Numbered from the stretch's first letter, positions 1 through 8,904 are shown. The stretch: DNA of 64,000 bases from Clostridium simiarum (GCF_018919175.1 NZ_JAHLQL010000001.1:806001-870000), one strand, 5' to 3'. Numbers and translations are program-made. The notes: generated by a model not told the origin, from the sequence alone.

Positions 1-507
1 CTTATTGTAGGAGCTCTTGCACAAAGAAGCAGATTATGTATGGTTGGAGGAATTAGAGATTTAATAATGTTTAAAGACAGCTATTTAATATCTGGTTTTA
101 TTTCTATATTTATATTTGCTCTTATAGGAAATTTAATAATTGGTAAATTTAATATTAGCTTTTTAGATCAACCTGTGGCTCATAACGACGCTTTGTGGAA
201 CTTTTTAGGAATGTCTTTAGCTGGATGGGCATCAGTTTTATTAGGAGGTTGTCCTTTAAGACAACTAATACTATCTGCTGAAGGAAACATAGACTCTGTT
301 ATTACTGTTCTAGGGCTATTTGTAGGTTCTGCTTTTGTTCACAACTTTAATTTAGCTTCTAGCGCAAAAGGCCCTACAGCTAATGGAAAAATAGCTGTTA
401 TAATTGGTTTCATAATTGTACTTTTAATATCTTATATAAATATAGAAAAAGAAACAAAAAAGATTAATATAAAATCGAAAGGGGATGTAAAAGTTGGTGC
501 AAATTGA
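1..507 (+). CDS. yedE: YedE-family putative selenium/sulfur transporter, 3' part
   Basis: The reading frame is open from the first base, so the 5' end lies outside the window; 168 C-terminal residues are visible. It is a multispanning membrane protein of the YeeE/YedE (sulphur transport) family. Two cysteine motifs typical of the family are present: RLCMVGG near the left edge and GGCPLRQ in the middle. Four hydrophobic stretches are seen, and a Lys-rich tail ends the protein. The following TusA-like and DUF3343 genes are the usual companions of YedE in clostridial selenium-utilisation clusters, so selenium rather than general sulfur import is the likelier role. That is an inference from context. 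The stop overlaps the next gene by 14 bases. Confidence 0.8.
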   Translation, partial: LIVGALAQRSRLCMVGGIRDLIMFKDSYLISGFISIFIFALIGNLIIGKFNISFLDQPVAHNDALWNFLGMSLAGWASVLLGGCPLRQLILSAEGNIDSVITVLGLFVGSAFVHNFNLASSAKGPTANGKIAVIIGFIIVLLISYINIEKETKKINIKSKGDVKVGAN

Positions 508-700
508 CGCTAGAGGTATGTCCTGTCCTCAACCTGTATTAATGGCAAAAAAAGCTTTAACTGATTATCCAGAGGGAATAGAAATAATGGTGGATAATAC
601 TACTGCCAAAAACAATGTAGAACGTTACATGAAACAATCCGGCTATGCTGTCTCAGTAAAAGAGCTAAATGATGATTTTATACTATATGCTAAAAAATAA
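494..700 (+). CDS. yedF: TusA/SirA-like sulfur- or selenium-carrier protein (YedF-type, single domain)
   Basis: A 68-residue TusA-fold protein. The N-terminal motif RGMSCPQPVL carries the conserved carrier cysteine that forms a persulfide (or perselenide) in the family. The start is TTG at 494 (or GTG at 497), 7-10 bases after a GGGG ribosome-binding site inside the end of the upstream yedE. YedF proteins of selenium clusters usually have a second, DsrE-like domain and are about 200 residues long. Here the protein stops after the TusA domain, and a separate DUF3343 gene follows. Cytoplasmic transfer of Se/S delivered by YedE to selenophosphate synthesis is the inferred job. Confidence 0.8.
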   Translation: MVQIDARGMSCPQPVLMAKKALTDYPEGIEIMVDNTTAKNNVERYMKQSGYAVSVKELNDDFILYAKK

Positions 701-704
701 TACT

Positions 705-941
705 ATGAAATATATTTCTTTATTTTATACTCATTCAGGAGCTATAAAATTCAGTAATGTATTGAAAAAAAAAGAAATAAATCATAAAATATTACCAACC
801 CCTAGAAAGCTCAGCTCTAACTGCGGCATAAGCATAGAATTTGATTATGAAAAAAATATAAACTCTATAATAATGGACGATATAGAAAAAGTTTTTTTAA
901 TTAAAGATACAGACTATGAAATAGTATATAAATCTGAATAG
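705..941 (+). CDS. DUF3343 putative Se/S carrier-like protein
   Basis: A 78-residue protein beginning KYISLFYTHSGAIKF, which resembles the beta-alpha start of DUF3343 proteins, often described as Se/S carrier-like. I choose ATG 705 over ATG 669 because 705 lies just after the yedF stop and matches the family's N terminus; neither has a strong ribosome-binding site. A conserved-looking Cys sits in SSNCGIS. It is the third gene of the yedE-yedF unit and is probably co-translated with it. Exact function is unknown; the selenium link rests on neighbours. Confidence 0.65.
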   Translation: MKYISLFYTHSGAIKFSNVLKKKEINHKILPTPRKLSSNCGISIEFDYEKNINSIIMDDIEKVFLIKDTDYEIVYKSE

Positions 942-954
942 GGCTATAAAATTT

Positions 955-1004
955 GTCCTAATTCAAAGATATGATTAATTATAAATGCCTCTTTGAATTA
1001 GGAC
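955..1004. terminator. Inverted repeat, likely bidirectional terminator
   Basis: A 15-bp perfect stem (955-969 with 990-1004) around a 20-base loop lies between the convergent DUF3343 and pirin genes. A U-rich stretch (AAATTTTAT) follows on the minus strand, so it more clearly ends the pirin transcript. The plus-strand tail is poor in U. Confidence 0.5.
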
Positions 1005-1154
1005 CTAATTATATACTAATTATCTAGTTTAAATTCACATTATAATTTTTTAATCAAAACATAATTAACTAAAAAATCATAGCACCTAAGAAAAAGTTCA
1101 TTTATCTATTTCTTATGATTTAAATGAAAAATCTTGAATAAGTAAGTGAAATTT

Positions 1155-1856
1155 CTACTTTTCTTTTTTCATCTCTATAACTATAATGTGAGATTTTTCT
1201 TTTGATTTTATAAGCAACTTTTCTTCTATTATTTCCATGGCATCTTTTTCTTTTAAAATCACCTCATTTATCTCTGCTATTCCTTCTATCTGTACTAAAT
1301 AAGCTTGCCTTCCATCTTTCACATGAAAATCTATTTCTTCATTTTCTTCTAATTCTAAAACGTAAAAATTAGCATCTTGATTTATTTTTATAGGAGCCTC
1401 GCCTAATTTTCCTGAAACTATATGTAACCACTTGTTCTTTCTATCCTCCCAATGGAACATATAGTCACCATAACTCGGCTCATAGCCCTTTTTATCTGGC
1501 ATTATCCAAATTTGTAGTAGTCTTGCTGTATCCTCTCCATAATTATGCTCACTATGAAGGACACCAGTGCCAGCACTCATATATTGTACCTGACCTCTTT
1601 CTATGGTTCTTTTATTACCCATACTATCACCATGAGTTAATTGTCCATTTACCACATAAGATATTATCTCCATATCTCTATGTCCATGAGTATCAAATCC
1701 ATTATTAGATTTTATTAAATCATCGTTTAATACTCTTAGAACTCCAAAATTAATATTATGAGAATTATAATATTCTGCAAAGGAAAAATGAAATAAACTC
1801 TTTAACCACCCTAAATCACTACTCCCCATGTTTTTGCTATCTATTTTTTTTATCAT
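1155..1856 (-). CDS. Pirin-family bicupin protein
   Basis: 233 residues, the usual length of bacterial pirins (YhhW/YhaK type). The N-terminal cupin holds the metal-binding pattern THGHRDMEI followed about 40 residues later by VLHSEHN, the His/Glu set that binds Fe(II) in pirins. Some family members show quercetin 2,3-dioxygenase activity; the physiological role in clostridia is not established. The ATG follows GGAGG with 7-base spacing. It is a single-gene unit with its own promoter (1893-1920) and a hairpin downstream at 955-1004. Confidence 0.88.
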   Translation of the reverse strand: MIKKIDSKNMGSSDLGWLKSLFHFSFAEYYNSHNINFGVLRVLNDDLIKSNNGFDTHGHRDMEIISYVVNGQLTHGDSMGNKRTIERGQVQYMSAGTGVLHSEHNYGEDTARLLQIWIMPDKKGYEPSYGDYMFHWEDRKNKWLHIVSGKLGEAPIKINQDANFYVLELEENEEIDFHVKDGRQAYLVQIEGIAEINEVILKEKDAMEIIEEKLLIKSKEKSHIIVIEMKKEK

Positions 1857-1892
1857 TAGACATCCTCCTTTTTAAGGTTTTTTTGAAACTTT

Positions 1893-1920
1893 ATTATATA
1901 ACAAAAGTTTTTTATTTCAA
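1893..1920 (-). promoter_or_regulatory. Sigma-A-type promoter of the pirin gene
   Basis: On the minus strand TTGAAA (1915-1920), a 16-base spacer and TATAAT (1893-1898) lie about 40 bases before the pirin start codon. Confidence 0.6.
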
Positions 1921-1999
1921 TTACTTTTATTTATTAACTTACTTTATATAATAAACAATAAATCTAATTTTAACCTTTGTCAATAAAAATTATAAAAAA

Positions 2000-2036
2000 G
2001 AATAGCGAGTTAAAGTTTCGCTTTATCTCACTATTC
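2000..2036 (-). terminator. Intrinsic terminator of the NSS transporter gene
   Basis: The minus strand forms a GAATAG-type stem extended by inner pairing around a CGAAA-like loop. A T-rich run (TTCTTTTTT) follows. It starts a few bases after the transporter stop codon. Confidence 0.75.
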
Positions 2037-2043
2037 CTTTTCT

Positions 2044-3390
2044 CTATATCTTTATTATTCCTAAAGAATACAGAAATATAAACAATATAGCTATGGGAGC
2101 TATATATCTTACTAAAATACTATAAATATATCTAAATTTAAAATTATAAACACCATCACTTGTTATTTCTTCTACAGCCTTATCAGCTCCCCAAATCCAT
2201 CCAACAAATATGCAAACTACAATTCCACCTATAGGTAAAAATATATTTGAAGTTATAAAGTCCATGGCATCAAAAAATACCTTTCCTCCTATTTTAAATC
2301 CTGCTAAAGGACCTAAGGATAATATGCTAGGAATAGCTAAAAGATACAATAACACTAAGATAATAACTGTAGATTTACCTCTAGTTAATTTAAATTTTTC
2401 TGAAACAAAAGCCACTACTGCTTCCATTAAAGACACTGTAGATGTAATTGCGGCAATAGCTATTAATATAAAGAATAAAAATTCAAAGAAATTTCCAAAG
2501 GGCATAGATTTAAATACTGCTGGCAATGTTACAAATATTAACCCTGGTCCATAGGTTGGTTCAAGTCCATAGGCAAATACTGCTGGAAAAATTACCATAC
2601 CTGCCATCAAAGCGATTAAAGTATCTGCTAGAGCAACTTGTATAGATAAGCTTACTAGATTCACGTCTTTCTTAATGTAGCTTCCATAAGTAAGTATAAT
2701 AGCCATACCTAAACTTAATGTGTAAAAAGAGTGTCCTAAAGCTTCTAATACTCCTTTAAGCTTTAATTGAGAAAAATCCGGTTTAAATAAAAATTCAATA
2801 CCTTTATAAGCTCCCTGAAGGGTGAAAGATCTCACCATAAGAATTAAAATTAGCACTACTAAAAGAGGCATTACTATTTTACTAAATTTTTCTATACCAC
2901 TTTGTATTCCAGAGAAAACAACTATAGCAGTTATGACCAACACTAATAATGTAAACGCTAGAGGTTCCCATGGATTAGAAATTAAAGTTGTAAAGTGCTC
3001 TGAAAGTTTTTCTACAGGTATACTATTAAAAGACCCTGTAATAGATCTTAAAATATAAGAAAATACCCAACCAGCTATCATAGAATAAAAGGATAGTATT
3101 ATAAAAGCTGTAAGTACAGACAAATATCCAGCTAAATGCCACTTACTATTTGGTTTAAGCTTTTTAAAAGTTTCTACTGCATTTACCTGGTTTTTTCTAC
3201 CCAATGCAAACTCAGATAACATCACTGGAATTCCAATTAGAAATATGCAAAGTAAATAAACTAATATAAAAGCAGCTCCTCCATTTACCCCAGTTATGTA
3301 AGGAAATTTCCATATATTCCCCAAACCTATAGCAGATCCAGCAGCAGCAGCTACTACCCCGAGTTTTGAACCAAAATTATCTCTTTTCAT
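2044..3390 (-). CDS. Neurotransmitter:sodium symporter (NSS) family amino-acid transporter
   Basis: 448 residues with about 11 membrane spans and the LeuT-fold signature near the N terminus: GSAIGLGNIWKFPY, where the unwound helix 1 binds sodium and substrate. It is expected to import an amino acid with Na+ across the cytoplasmic membrane. It is preceded by a complete T-box leader (3430-3739), so transcription should rise when one tRNA is uncharged. The apparent specifier is ATC, suggesting isoleucine, though bacterial NSS members are better known for Leu, Trp or Tyr. The ATG has a GGGGG ribosome-binding site. Substrate is inferred only from the leader. Confidence 0.9.
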   Translation of the reverse strand: MKRDNFGSKLGVVAAAAGSAIGLGNIWKFPYITGVNGGAAFILVYLLCIFLIGIPVMLSEFALGRKNQVNAVETFKKLKPNSKWHLAGYLSVLTAFIILSFYSMIAGWVFSYILRSITGSFNSIPVEKLSEHFTTLISNPWEPLAFTLLVLVITAIVVFSGIQSGIEKFSKIVMPLLVVLILILMVRSFTLQGAYKGIEFLFKPDFSQLKLKGVLEALGHSFYTLSLGMAIILTYGSYIKKDVNLVSLSIQVALADTLIALMAGMVIFPAVFAYGLEPTYGPGLIFVTLPAVFKSMPFGNFFEFLFFILIAIAAITSTVSLMEAVVAFVSEKFKLTRGKSTVIILVLLYLLAIPSILSLGPLAGFKIGGKVFFDAMDFITSNIFLPIGGIVVCIFVGWIWGADKAVEEITSDGVYNFKFRYIYSILVRYIAPIAILFIFLYSLGIIKI

Positions 3391-3429
3391 TTGTATTCCC
3401 CCTTTTATAATATTTAAAAAGTTAAACTT

Positions 3430-3739
3430 AAATAAAAAATCTTCGTCCCTATGAATTTAAATATTCATAGGGACGAAGATTTCTAACGTGGTACCACCCT
3501 ACTTTGTAATAGATTACTATTACCTTATTTCAAATCATATAAAGATTACTTAAAGTAATCCTTATATTAACTTTAGCCTTTTAACGGTAGCACCCGTCTT
3601 TATTTACTCATAACTTTTCAACCAAGAGACTCTGGAGTGATTATTTCACATTATATTAACACTGATTTCCACCTACCATCAGCTCTCTTTTGTTAAGTGA
3701 TAATGCTTTTTTCTCCTTCTTCATCTATATTTTTAAATT
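3430..3739 (-). promoter_or_regulatory. T-box riboswitch leader of the NSS transporter
   Basis: Read on the minus strand, the leader has the Stem I signatures (AGAGAGCTGATGG, then GGTGGAAATC). The T-box sequence AGGGTGGTACCACG is at 3487-3500. A perfect 18-bp terminator hairpin (3439-3456 with 3463-3480) follows, ending in TTTTTATTT. Using the gltX and alaS leaders of this window to set the register, the specifier falls on ATC (3639-3641), an Ile codon. The next in-phase codon upstream, ATA, is also Ile. The T-box TGGT fits a tRNA with discriminator base A. Confidence 0.92.
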
Positions 3740-3745
3740 ATAAAA

Positions 3746-3774
3746 ATAATATATGTTTTTTACCTTTTTGTCAA
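3746..3774 (-). promoter_or_regulatory. Sigma-A promoter of the NSS T-box leader
   Basis: Consensus -35 TTGACA (3769-3774), 17-base spacer, -10 TATTAT (3746-3751). Predicted transcript start is near 3739. Confidence 0.85.
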
Positions 3775-3877
3775 CTTATATTTATATTTTTTATTAATTC
3801 AATATCTATACTAGCGTTAAATTAATAATATGTTATTGTAAACCTTTTAAAAATCTTATAACATAATAAAGTAAAAA

Positions 3878-3922
3878 TAGGAATTTAAAATCCTTCTTTG
3901 TTATAAGAATTTTAAATTCCTA
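3878..3922 (-). terminator. Terminator of the pentapeptide-repeat gene
   Basis: A 14-bp perfect stem (3878-3891 with 3909-3922) and a 17-base loop are followed on the minus strand by TTTTTAC. It lies about 90 bases after the pentapeptide-repeat stop. Confidence 0.65.
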
Positions 3923-4009
3923 TGTAATATTACTAATCTCTTTTTAAGATTATTTACTAATTTTATATGAAGTCTAGTATTTTTTCTATTAATATGCAGT
4001 GTCAATTCA

Positions 4010-4660
4010 TTATCTTATAATTATTCCCATTAATTTGGATAATGAAACTGCCTGTACAGGTGAGAATATTGCTCCTCTTAAGTTATCTATTCTGGCCCCT
4101 ATCCCATCTACATTACAACTAGTAAAATCAATATCCTTTAACTTAGTCCCTGACATTTGACATTGAGTTAAATCTGTATTATAAAATCCAACCTTATTAA
4201 AATTACAATCCTGAAAATCAGAATAACATAACTCACAGTCCTGAAACTTTACGGCCTTACAGTCAGCAAAACTAAAAAATCCGTAATCTCCACTACATTG
4301 ATTAAACCTTACGTTTCTCAAAGTTGACTCACTTAAATTAATGCCCATAACCTTGCAATTTATAAACTCCACTCTATGAATTATAGAATTTCTAAAATCA
4401 ACATTTGATAAATCACAGTGTTCAAATCTTACATCTGTTAACTCAGCATAGTTCAAAGAGCTTCCTATAAAAGTAGAATTTTTAAATATAACCTCATTAA
4501 AAGTTACAGCATCTGCTACTTGATTTTCAATTATATATCCCCCTATAACTCCAGAGGATATGTAACTCTCGTCCTCTAACTGCCCTATAGATTCTATCCC
4601 TTCTAGATCTATAGGCAACTTAGGTTTTTCTATACTAAAATCATTTTTTTTATCCTTCAT
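4010..4660 (-). CDS. Pentapeptide-repeat protein
   Basis: 216 residues. From about residue 50 to 190 the sequence follows the A(D/N)LXX pentapeptide pattern, for example NYAELTDVRFEHCDLSNVDF and later FYNTDLTQCQMSG, which folds as a right-handed quadrilateral beta-helix. No signal peptide or membrane span is seen, so it is cytoplasmic. Six or more cysteines recur within the coils. Some family members mimic DNA and protect gyrase, but nothing here identifies a partner. The gene is monocistronic, with GGAG seven bases before the ATG. Confidence 0.88.
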   Translation of the reverse strand: MKDKKNDFSIEKPKLPIDLEGIESIGQLEDESYISSGVIGGYIIENQVADAVTFNEVIFKNSTFIGSSLNYAELTDVRFEHCDLSNVDFRNSIIHRVEFINCKVMGINLSESTLRNVRFNQCSGDYGFFSFADCKAVKFQDCELCYSDFQDCNFNKVGFYNTDLTQCQMSGTKLKDIDFTSCNVDGIGARIDNLRGAIFSPVQAVSLSKLMGIIIR

Positions 4661-4865
4661 TTAAATATCTCCTTTTCATATCTCCTGTATGTTATATGTA
4701 AATAACCTATGTAAGAATTTCCTATTATTCTACAGAGGTTTTTATTAATATAACCCTTATATATTCTAATTCCTAATTTTTACTATCTAACAGATTTATA
4801 ATATATATTTTATTTATTTTAAACAAAACATACTGAAATCCCTTATTATTATTTAATACTTACTT

Positions 4866-5327
4866 TCATAAATCCATGCTTAATCTAATCATATCAATAC
4901 ACTCTATTCCATTTTCTAATATTTTCTCTTTATAATGTCTCTTAAAAAAATCTTTATCTATACCAGTTATACGTAATCCACATTTTTGATATAATGCTAG
5001 TTGCATTATACTTGAGTTTCCTGTGCCAATTTCTAAAGTTTTAGCTCCCTTTTCTCTTGCCTTACTTATAGCATCCAATACTAAGGTCTTCCCTATACCT
5101 TTTCCTTGATATCTTTCATCTACAGCAACATTTACTAATTCCAGTGTAAATGGTCTTGTTCTTAACAGAATATATACTCCAACTAAAGAATTCTCTATAA
5201 AACCTAAATAGCAAATTCCCCTATTAATATAATCCTTAATGATTTCTCTTGAAGGGTCTGCCAATAATAAAAGCTCATATGGTATGTCTTCCCCTTTATT
5301 CATTTCTCTTATTAAAATTTTTTCCAT
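4866..5327 (-). CDS. GNAT-family N-acetyltransferase
   Basis: 153 residues with one GNAT fold. The acetyl-CoA-binding motif A is visible as ERYQGKGIGKTLVLDAI around residue 75, preceded by the beta-4 strand VNVAVD. A hydrophobic beta-2/3 hairpin (YLGFIENSLVGVYIL) comes before it. The substrate cannot be told; the best general resemblance is to small stand-alone acetyltransferases of the RimI/YhbS kind. It has GGAGG before the ATG and stands alone between two non-coding stretches. Confidence 0.85.
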   Translation of the reverse strand: MEKILIREMNKGEDIPYELLLLADPSREIIKDYINRGICYLGFIENSLVGVYILLRTRPFTLELVNVAVDERYQGKGIGKTLVLDAISKAREKGAKTLEIGTGNSSIMQLALYQKCGLRITGIDKDFFKRHYKEKILENGIECIDMIRLSMDL

Positions 5328-5734
5328 GTAATCCTCCTTATAATACCCATTTTTTAATCAAATCAATGTAAACCTTAATAATAAAATCTATAATATTTTT
5401 CACATTTCCTAATTCCATTTAAATGTTGTTACTTTATGATAAGATAATTTCAACATTCAAGTAAAGTTTTTTTATAAGAATTAGCTCTTTATACCTATTC
5501 TTTACAATAAAATTATTCAGGTAAGTTATGTACCTTCTCTTCATAAAAAGTAAATCATAGAAAACAAATCTTTAACTTAGTGCTATCAGATTTCATATAA
5601 TGGATTTGAATATTTCTCATGTTAGACATGAGGTAAAAAAATAAAAACAAAGAATATGAAAAATTTATCTCAATTTTGTTATTTATCCTTTATAATATAT
5701 AATATACATAATTTTATAAAGGGAGGCAATATTT
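5328..5734. other. Intergenic region between divergent genes
   Basis: A 407-base AT-rich gap between the divergently read acetyltransferase and DUF308 genes. On the plus strand TTGTTA, a 16-base spacer and TATAAT just before 5735 are a plausible promoter for the DUF308 gene. On the minus strand a TTGAAT-18-TAAAGT pair could serve the acetyltransferase. A small hairpin (CTCATG/CATGAG, about 5617-5633) has no U-run. No coding signal is seen. Confidence 0.4.
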
Positions 5735-6346
5735 ATGAGAGACAGTAAAATGTTATCAATACTTCAAGGAATGTTATTTATATTTGTAGGAATTATAAGT
5801 CTTGTACATCCTTTAGAGTCTCTTACTATTCTATCCTTATTTTTTCAACTATTATTAGTAGCTCTGGGTGTAATAAAACTTATAAAGGCTTTAATCAACA
5901 AAAATAACTTTGAAGCAAGCTATTTATTTTATTTAAAATTATTTGAAGGACTAATTTTTATAATCATAGCAGCAGTCTTTTACTTTAATGAAAATCTTTC
6001 TATACTATCCTTTTCTATAATATTAGGTCTTTGGTGTACATATAATGCATTAGTTTCATTAATAGGTTCTTTTAAAGGAAGAAAGGTAACTTATTGGTAC
6101 ATAGCGCTAATTCTATCTTTGGCGGCTTTTTCCTTTGGTTTAATGATGACATTTAAACCCTATGTAACATTTATATCTTTAGCAGTATTAATAGCACTAT
6201 ATTTTTTATGTGCTGGTATAGAGATACTATTCTCCACTGTTTATATTGAAAGAAATATGAAAGAACCAATAATATTAGATAGTACTGATATAGAAATAAT
6301 AGAGCCTTCAAAATCCATGGAACCTAAAAAAGAGGATTTTAAATAG
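5735..6346 (+). CDS. DUF308 (HdeD-like) membrane protein
   Basis: 203 residues, mostly hydrophobic, with about six membrane spans arranged in pairs as in the DUF308/HdeD short-repeat family. HdeD is linked to acid resistance in enterobacteria. In clostridia the role is unknown, so no function is assigned. The cytoplasmic tail (about residues 178-203) is charged and rich in Glu and Lys. The start has GGGAGG with good spacing. Confidence 0.75.
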   Translation: MRDSKMLSILQGMLFIFVGIISLVHPLESLTILSLFFQLLLVALGVIKLIKALINKNNFEASYLFYLKLFEGLIFIIIAAVFYFNENLSILSFSIILGLWCTYNALVSLIGSFKGRKVTYWYIALILSLAAFSFGLMMTFKPYVTFISLAVLIALYFLCAGIEILFSTVYIERNMKEPIILDSTDIEIIEPSKSMEPKKEDFK

Positions 6347-6522
6347 TACCTACATTATTAATAAACTTCTAGTTATTTTTATAGTGAATTTAATAATATT
6401 AAGATAATAACTAATAGACATATTCATAATAAAAACGTCACAACATAATTATTTTATCTACTATCACCCTTTATCCTAATAAAAGATATATTATATTATA
6501 ATAATCTATCAAGGTGATAATA

Positions 6523-6717
6523 ATGGATATTAATGATAATGATTCATCTTCAATAGAAACCTTTCTTGAAATCCAATGTCAATGGGAAGAAGATGAACCT
6601 ACTCTATCTTTAGAAATTCCAATAAGTATTAGAGTCTTCATAATTGCTCTAGCCCTATCTAATTTAGAAAAATGTAATGATAAAATAATTAATGAAGGTG
6701 AACTATGCCAAGAATAG
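6523..6717 (+). CDS. Small acidic protein of unknown function
   Basis: 64 residues, not recognised. The N-terminal half is strongly acidic (DINDNDSSSIE, then QWEEDEPTLSLE), followed by one hydrophobic segment (IPISIRVFIIALALSNL) that could be a membrane helix or a buried helix. I choose ATG 6523 because AAGGTG (6511-6516) sits six bases upstream. A GTG at 6514 would lie inside that ribosome-binding site. It is followed by a terminator shared with feoB. It may be a real small gene since start signal and terminator are both present. Confidence 0.5.
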   Translation: MDINDNDSSSIETFLEIQCQWEEDEPTLSLEIPISIRVFIIALALSNLEKCNDKIINEGELCQE

Positions 6718-6747
6718 AGGAGCATATATTTCATACTTCTATAGTTT

Positions 6748-6785
6748 AACATAAAAAACCCTGGACTTTTCCAGGGTTTTATGTT
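6748..6785. terminator. Bidirectional terminator between the small gene and feoB
   Basis: The stem CCCTGGA/TCCAGGG (6759-6765 with 6770-6776) has a four-base loop. A-runs and T-runs on both sides make it work in either direction. Confidence 0.85.
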
Positions 6786-8904
6786 AAATCATTCCTAAAA
6801 TTCTTGCTACACTTGTTGTTATAAAGCATACTATAAATGCTATAGCTGTTGGAATTAAAGCAGAAAGAATTGTCCATTTTCTGCTACCCGTTTCTTTTTT
6901 TATGGTTAAAAGTGTAGTAGCACAAGGCCAGTGTAATAAAGTAAACAGCATAACATTTAAAGCAGTTAGATATGTCCATCCTTGGTTTAATAAAATCTGT
7001 CTTAAAGCTTCTATGCTTTCAAATTCAATCATAGTTCCAGTGGACATATATGACATTAGTAATATAGGTAGAACAATTTCATTGGCCGGTAATCCTAATA
7101 TAAAGGCCATTAGAATATATCCATCTAATCCAATTAAATTTGCCACGGGATTAAGAAAGCTTGCAACATGAGAAATTATACTTAAATCCCCAATATATAT
7201 ATTCCCTAGTATCCACGTAACAACTCCAGCTGGCGCTGCTACAACTACTGCCCTCCCCAAAACAAAAATTGTTCTATCTATTATAGAAGTATAAAGTATT
7301 CTCCCAACTTGAGGCTTTCTATAAGGTGGTAGCTCTAAGGTAAAACTTGAGGGAACTCCTTTTAGTAAAGTTTTAGATAATACATAAGAAACTAATAAGG
7401 TTATGGCTACACCAATAATAACCATCACTGTTACTGCTAAAGCGGGGTATAAATTAGAAAGTTTTCCTTTTGAATTGGCTAATAAAAACACAGAAGAAAC
7501 TGCAATAAGTGTTGGAAACCTCCCATTACAAGGTATGAAATTATTGGTAACTATAGCTATTAACCTTTCTCTTGGTGAGTCAATAATCCTACATCCAATA
7601 ACTCCTGCCGCGTTACATCCTAATCCCATGCACATAGTAAGACATTGTTTTCCATGAGTACAAGCCTTTTTAAAAAGATGGTCTAGATTAAAAGCTACTC
7701 TAGGCAAATATCCTAAGTCTTCTAGTAAGGTAAAAAGAGGAAAGAAAATCGCCATAGGGGGTAGCATTACAGAAACCACCCAAGACAAAGTTCTGTAAAG
7801 TCCAAGCACTAGTATTCCATGTAGCCATTTAGGCGCATTCATATGCATGAACCAATTAGTAAGAATATCTTCAAACTTAAATAATAGCTTTGCAATAAGC
7901 TGTGAAGGGTAATTAGCTCCTATAATTGTAATCCATAAAACTAAAGCTAATATGAATATCATTATAGGAATTCCAAAGGCTCTAGAAGTAATATATTTAT
8001 CAATTACTCTGTCTCTGTCCTTTTTATTTTTATCTATTTTTATATATTTATCTCTTATTTCCTCTGTCTTTTTGTATATTCTATAAGTTATATCATCCCT
8101 GATTTTCTTTTTATTTGTGTGTTTAACAATTTCATCAATCCTTACTTTTAATTCCATTGAAGCATTTGCATCCATTTTTTCAAATATGCTATTAAATATT
8201 GCTGCATCTCCATCAACAAGCCTTAACGCCATCCATCTTAAATTTATCCCCACATTTTCCTTTTGTACTATACTCTCCATTTCCTTTATTATTTTTTCAA
8301 TGTAGTCCTCATAATTCAATTTATTAGGTTTAGGCTTTATTTTACCTAATACTACCTTATCTATTACTTCTTTTAGTTCATCAATTCCAACACCACTTCT
8401 AGCAGCTGATAACACTACCGGAATACCTAATTCTTCCTCAATGCCTATTGCATCTATTACTATACCCTTCTTTTTTGCCTCATCTATAAGATTTATGCAT
8501 AGAATTACATTATCAGTAAGTTCCATTACCTGATAAACAAGATTTAAATTTCTTTCTAGACAAGTAGCATCAGCTATAACAACAACTACATCAGAATTTC
8601 CAAAACAAATAAAATCTCTAGCTATTTCTTCTTCTACTGAAGATGAGAAAAGAGAATAAGTTCCTGGTAAATCTACCAAAATATATTCTCTATCATTATA
8701 CCTAAACTCTCCTCTAGCATTAGTTACGGTCTTTCCTGGCCAATTCCCAGTATGCTGACGAAGCCCTGTTAAAGAGTTAAACACCGTGCTTTTCCCTGTA
8801 TTTGGATTCCCTGCTAGGGCAATAACAAATTGATCTTTCTTCTTATCTATTTTATATTCCTCTGTTAATGTATCCATTCCTGTGGATTTATAGGTAAGTC
8901 CCAT
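6784..8904 (-). CDS. feoB: Ferrous iron transporter FeoB
   Basis: 706 residues. The N-terminal GTPase domain begins after a 25-residue extension. G1 GNPNTGKST is near residue 32, G3 DLPGTYSL near 77 and G4 NLID near 135. Then come the GDI-like helical region and two Gate domains with about eight or nine membrane spans. It takes up Fe2+ across the cytoplasmic membrane under anaerobic conditions. feoA lies 30 bases upstream and a DtxR-type repressor before that, so the three form an iron-regulated set. A GGAGG site precedes the ATG. Confidence 0.96.
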   Translation of the reverse strand: MGLTYKSTGMDTLTEEYKIDKKKDQFVIALAGNPNTGKSTVFNSLTGLRQHTGNWPGKTVTNARGEFRYNDREYILVDLPGTYSLFSSSVEEEIARDFICFGNSDVVVVIADATCLERNLNLVYQVMELTDNVILCINLIDEAKKKGIVIDAIGIEEELGIPVVLSAARSGVGIDELKEVIDKVVLGKIKPKPNKLNYEDYIEKIIKEMESIVQKENVGINLRWMALRLVDGDAAIFNSIFEKMDANASMELKVRIDEIVKHTNKKKIRDDITYRIYKKTEEIRDKYIKIDKNKKDRDRVIDKYITSRAFGIPIMIFILALVLWITIIGANYPSQLIAKLLFKFEDILTNWFMHMNAPKWLHGILVLGLYRTLSWVVSVMLPPMAIFFPLFTLLEDLGYLPRVAFNLDHLFKKACTHGKQCLTMCMGLGCNAAGVIGCRIIDSPRERLIAIVTNNFIPCNGRFPTLIAVSSVFLLANSKGKLSNLYPALAVTVMVIIGVAITLLVSYVLSKTLLKGVPSSFTLELPPYRKPQVGRILYTSIIDRTIFVLGRAVVVAAPAGVVTWILGNIYIGDLSIISHVASFLNPVANLIGLDGYILMAFILGLPANEIVLPILLMSYMSTGTMIEFESIEALRQILLNQGWTYLTALNVMLFTLLHWPCATTLLTIKKETGSRKWTILSALIPTAIAFIVCFITTSVARILGMI

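Noticed and set aside
5610..5650. Hairpin CTCATG/CATGAG as a terminator or small RNA end.
   Set aside because: The stem is six base pairs and no U-run follows on either strand.
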